Below, one piece after another: positions 4,893 to 6,976 of a DNA stretch of 6,976 nucleotides (positions are counted from its first letter, which is position 1; each line of letters starts with the position of its first letter). The stretch is taken from assembly GCA_036526195.1 (NCBI GenBank), contig DATCYZ010000122.1, forward strand, positions 1-6,976. Reading direction: 5' to 3'. A program made the position numbers and the translations under genes. The stretch comes from DATCYZ01 sp036526195. GTDB taxonomy: Bacteria > Pseudomonadota > Gammaproteobacteria > Burkholderiales > SG8-39. The notes under the pieces are model-generated. The model had not been told where the DNA came from. It worked only from the letters and a program-made list of their open reading frames with translations, and ran no database searches.

Positions 4893-6067
4893 GCGCCGCC
4901 ACCGAGGGCTTTTACGCGGCATTGCCGCTGCTCACCGCGTTCGAGGACATCACGCGCGCGGAGAACTTCGTGCCGCTGCCGGCGGACTGGCACGTGGCGA
5001 TGTGCGACGTGCGCGATTCGACCAAGGCGGTCGAGGCCGGCCAGTACAAAAACGTCAACACCGTGGGCGCGAGCGCGATCACGGCGGTGCTGAACGCGGT
5101 GGGCGCCGTGGAAGTGCCCTTCGTCTTCGAGGGCGACGGCTCGGCCTTCTGCGTGCCGCCGACGCTCTTGCGCGCGACGCAGGCGGCGCTCGCCAGGACC
5201 GCGCAGGTGGCGCGCGAGTCCTTCGGGCTCGAACTGCGCATCGCCACGCTGCCGGTGGCGCGCGTGCGCGAGGCCGGCCTCGACATCCGCGTCGCGCGCT
5301 ACCGCGTCTCGGAGCATTACGTGCAGGCCGAGTTCGCCGGCGGCGGCATGGCGTACGCGGACCGGTACATGAAGGACCCGGCCACCGCGGCGGAATGCGC
5401 GATCGACCCGGAGAAGATTTCGCCCGAGGGCAGCATGCAGGGGCTGGAGTGCCGCTGGGAAGACCTGCCGAGCCGGCACGGCGAGACCGTCAGTTTGATG
5501 GTGCGGGCGCTCAAACCCGAGGGTTCGACGGTCTACCGCGAACTGATCGCCAAGATCGCGGAGCTCTACGGCACCGAGGACGTCTGCCACCCGGTGAGCG
5601 TGCCGTTGCTCGCGCCGGCGCTCGGCGCGAAGCGGCTGTGGAACGAGGTCGGGGTCACGGCCGCGGGGCGCGGCAAGTTCGCGCAATGGCTCGAACTGAT
5701 GCGGGTGCGCTGGTTCGTCGTGCTCGGCTGGTTCCTGATGAAGTTCGGCCTGAAGACCGAACTCACCGACTGGAGCACCTACAAGCCCACGCTTGCGCGC
5801 AATTCAGACGTGAGGAAATTCAACGACATGTACCGGCAGGTGCTCTCGGGCAGCGCCGCGCAGCGCGAGCGGCTGGAGGCCTGGCTGGAGGACTGGTACG
5901 CGAACGGCGAACTGGTCTACGGCCTGCACGTCACCGACCGCGCGCACATGACCTGCCTGGTGTTCAACTACCATGCCAGGCACATGCACTTCATCGACGG
6001 CGCCGACGGCGGGCTGTTCCTCGCGGCCAAGGCCTTCAAGGCGCGCGTGGCGGCGGTCAAGGCCTGA
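4865..6067 (+). CDS. DUF3095 family protein, possible nucleotidyl-cyclase-like fold
   Basis: This 400-residue protein matches the DUF3095 family along its length, with MCDVRDSTKAVEAGQY (46-61), the N-V-N-T-V-G-A stretch (63-69), PFVFEGDGSAFCVPP (85-99), GLECRWEDLPSRHGE (193-207) and a C-terminal GLHVTDRAHMTCLVF then DGADGG (378-383). Asp48 and the GDG at 90-92 are about 43 residues apart, the spacing of the two metal-binding Asp residues in class III cyclases and GGDEF domains; this resemblance is my inference, not a known activity. A hydrophobic stretch WFVVLGWFLM (283-292) may touch the membrane or be a buried helix. There is no signal peptide. The ATG at 4865 lies 28 bases inside the DUF2889 gene; an in-frame GTG at 4889 would give a GTGA overlap, and neither has a convincing ribosome site. 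It ends the three-gene operon. Confidence 0.85.
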   Translation: MAPSRDQGVSAATEGFYAALPLLTAFEDITRAENFVPLPADWHVAMCDVRDSTKAVEAGQYKNVNTVGASAITAVLNAVGAVEVPFVFEGDGSAFCVPPTLLRATQAALARTAQVARESFGLELRIATLPVARVREAGLDIRVARYRVSEHYVQAEFAGGGMAYADRYMKDPATAAECAIDPEKISPEGSMQGLECRWEDLPSRHGETVSLMVRALKPEGSTVYRELIAKIAELYGTEDVCHPVSVPLLAPALGAKRLWNEVGVTAAGRGKFAQWLELMRVRWFVVLGWFLMKFGLKTELTDWSTYKPTLARNSDVRKFNDMYRQVLSGSAAQRERLEAWLEDWYANGELVYGLHVTDRAHMTCLVFNYHARHMHFIDGADGGLFLAAKAFKARVAAVKA

Positions 6068-6082
6068 GCGCGCCGGCTCAGG
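6063..6082. terminator. Palindrome holding both convergent stop codons, possible bidirectional terminator
   Basis: CCTGAGC (6063-6069) and GCTCAGG (6076-6082) form a perfect 7-bp stem around a GC-rich 6-base loop. The TGA of the DUF3095 gene (6065-6067) is in one arm and the TGA of the convergent lipoprotein gene (6078-6080, minus strand) is in the other. No T-tract is present on either side, so termination would be weak or factor-assisted; it may instead stabilise both 3' ends. Confidence 0.5.
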
Positions 6083-6425
6083 ACTTCGCCGGCGGCGCCT
6101 TCTTGCAGTCGGCGAAGGTGGTGGGCGGGTCGGCGAGTTTCGCGGCGTCACCCGCCAGTTCCAGCCGCACGCGGCCGGCGGCGAACGCGTTCGCCTCGCC
6201 CTTGACCGGCTCGAGCCGGATCTCGCGCTCGGGCAGGATCAGCCATAGTGCGCCGCCTTCGAGCGTCCTCAGCCAGAACCCGGTGTTCGCAGCGCAGCGA
6301 TATTGGGTTGCGTTCGGCGGCGTCCTCGCGGCTTCGGGGGCGGGACCGCTGCCGAGGCCGATGAGGTCGAGGGATCCGCAACCCGCAAGCAGGCTGGCGA
6401 GGAGTGCAACACAGGTCTTGTTCAT
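6078..6425 (-). CDS. Lipoprotein with a divergent MliC-like domain
   Basis: The 115-residue product has a short lipoprotein signal peptide with lipobox LAGC and the acylated Cys at 16, then a Gly/Ala/Pro linker. The domain from about 42 to 107 starts with YRC (42-44), continues as alternating beta strands (FWLRTLEGGALWLILPEREIRL, 50-71 in outline) and ends with a Cys at 107. A Tyr-x-Cys opening, a closing Cys that can form a disulfide with the first, and a GDAAKL segment near 92-97 match the layout of MliC, a membrane-bound inhibitor of C-type lysozyme. The usual SAxGxxY motif is degraded to GEANAF, so inhibitor function is uncertain. ATG 6425 is chosen because it begins the signal peptide. 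It follows the VWA-domain gene after 39 bases on the same strand and may be co-transcribed with it or use its own TATGAT element. Confidence 0.78.
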   Translation of the reverse strand: MNKTCVALLASLLAGCGSLDLIGLGSGPAPEAARTPPNATQYRCAANTGFWLRTLEGGALWLILPEREIRLEPVKGEANAFAAGRVRLELAGDAAKLADPPTTFADCKKAPPAKS

Positions 6426-6431
6426 TGCCGA

Positions 6432-6437
6432 ATCATA
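6432..6437 (-). promoter_or_regulatory. Candidate -10 of the MliC-like lipoprotein gene
   Basis: TATGAT on the minus strand (5 of 6 to consensus) ends 6 bases before the ATG at 6425. There is no Shine-Dalgarno sequence between them and no clear -35 upstream. If used, transcription would start at or very near the initiation codon. The short AT-rich patch stands out in GC-rich surroundings. Confidence 0.3.
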
Positions 6438-6464
6438 ATCGCTCGCCGCGCTTCGCACAGCGGC

Positions 6465-6976
6465 TCAGCGCGTCAGCCGCCGGTACATCTCGGCCACGTT
6501 GACGGGCAGTCGCGCCACGTCATCGATTACTGCATAGTTCACAGAACCGTACATCCGCGGCAAGTACGAATTGGCCTCCCGGTCGATGGTGATGCAAAAG
6601 GGATGAATCCCCATCCGCCGCGCTTCCACCAGCGCCTGCCGGGTGTCCTCGATGCCGTACTCGCCACGGTAGCCATCGGAAAAATCGTCCGGCTTGCCAT
6701 CCGACAAGGTAATCAACAGCCGCGTGCGCGCCTCGACGCCGCACAGCACACCCGAAAGGTGCCGGATCGCCACGCCCATGCGCGTGTAGTCGAGCGCCTC
6801 GATGCCGGCAATCCGCCGCCGCACCACCTCATCGCCCGGCTCATCGAACCCCTTCACCCGGTAGACCTCGCACCTCTTGCGCGTCACCCCGGAAAAACCG
6901 TAGATCGCGTAGCGGTCCCCTAACACCTTTAGCGCCTCGACCAGCAGCACCAGCGCCTCGCGCTCGCAGTCGTTGA
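6465..6976 (-). CDS. NorD/CbbO-family VWA-domain protein, C-terminal part, cut by right edge
   Basis: The frame is open from the right edge to a TGA at 6465-6467, giving 169 visible residues of the C-terminus of a longer protein. It is a von Willebrand A domain: DCEREALVLLVEAL, then GDRYAIYGFSG, then the MIDAS Thr in DYTRMG, the MIDAS Asp in LSDGKPDD, and EYGIEDTRQAL and HPFCITIDREA. This series is typical of NorD and of its relative CbbO. The first MIDAS motif (DxSxS) would lie just outside the window. NorD works with the AAA+ ATPase NorQ to mature nitric oxide reductase; CbbO works with CbbQ to activate RuBisCO. The visible part cannot tell these apart. No nor or cbb structural gene lies downstream here, which suits the gene being last in its cluster. 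Confidence 0.88.
   Translation of the reverse strand, partial: NDCEREALVLLVEALKVLGDRYAIYGFSGVTRKRCEVYRVKGFDEPGDEVVRRRIAGIEALDYTRMGVAIRHLSGVLCGVEARTRLLITLSDGKPDDFSDGYRGEYGIEDTRQALVEARRMGIHPFCITIDREANSYLPRMYGSVNYAVIDDVARLPVNVAEMYRRLTR

Noticed and set aside
4666..6438. 590-codon plus-strand open frame across the DUF2889 and DUF3095 genes
   Set aside because: It is an out-of-frame overlap of two recognised families, Arg/Gly/Ala-rich, and runs on into the antisense of the MliC-like gene.
6445..6464. Possible terminator between the VWA-domain gene and the MliC-like gene (GCCGC/GCGGC)
   Set aside because: Only a 5-bp stem with a 10-base loop and no T-tract; easily due to chance at this GC content.
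6303..6923. 206-codon plus-strand frame opposite the VWA-domain gene
   Set aside because: Antisense shadow of a NorD/CbbO domain with conserved MIDAS residues.

Overview
The window is GC-rich (about 70% in the lines I counted) and tightly packed with genes. The gene families, and a CTAGAATGCCCC-type promoter, suggest a Betaproteobacterium (Burkholderiales/Rhodocyclales-like) or a close high-GC relative. That placement is inference; there is no rRNA or other phylogenetic marker here. I see no tRNA, CRISPR array, insertion sequence or phage gene.

Layout. (1) Positions 1-631, minus strand, cut by the left edge: the N-terminal multi-pass membrane part of a protein, probably the sensor half of a signalling protein. 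(2) 723-968, minus: a small orphan lipoprotein followed by a strong intrinsic terminator (671-690 plus a T-tract). (3) 969-1183: a divergent regulatory region containing several short repeats. (4) 1184-3351, plus: an OmpR-type response regulator and an EnvZ-like membrane histidine kinase with overlapping stop and start codons. (5) 3428-6067, plus: a probable three-gene operon of a beta-hydroxyacid dehydrogenase, a DUF2889 protein and a DUF3095 protein. (6) 6078-6425, minus: a lipoprotein with a divergent MliC-like (lysozyme inhibitor) domain, convergent with the DUF3095 gene. (7) 6465-6976, minus, cut by the right edge: the C-terminal von Willebrand A domain of a NorD/CbbO-family protein.

How the parts may work together. 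The two-component pair senses an envelope signal and may regulate itself and the divergent lipoprotein. The dehydrogenase/DUF2889/DUF3095 operon has an enzyme of known type beside two families without an established function. The DUF3095 product carries spaced Asp motifs that resemble the core of class III nucleotidyl cyclases or GGDEF domains, and is the most interesting protein here. NorD/CbbO proteins partner with MoxR-type AAA+ ATPases (NorQ/CbbQ) to mature nitric oxide reductase or activate RuBisCO; the partner genes would lie beyond the right edge.

At the DNA level, two gene ends show stop codons built into perfect or near-perfect inverted repeats (3336-3364 and 6063-6082). Three genes have a -10-like hexamer 6-9 bases before an ATG that lacks a Shine-Dalgarno sequence, so they may be leaderless.
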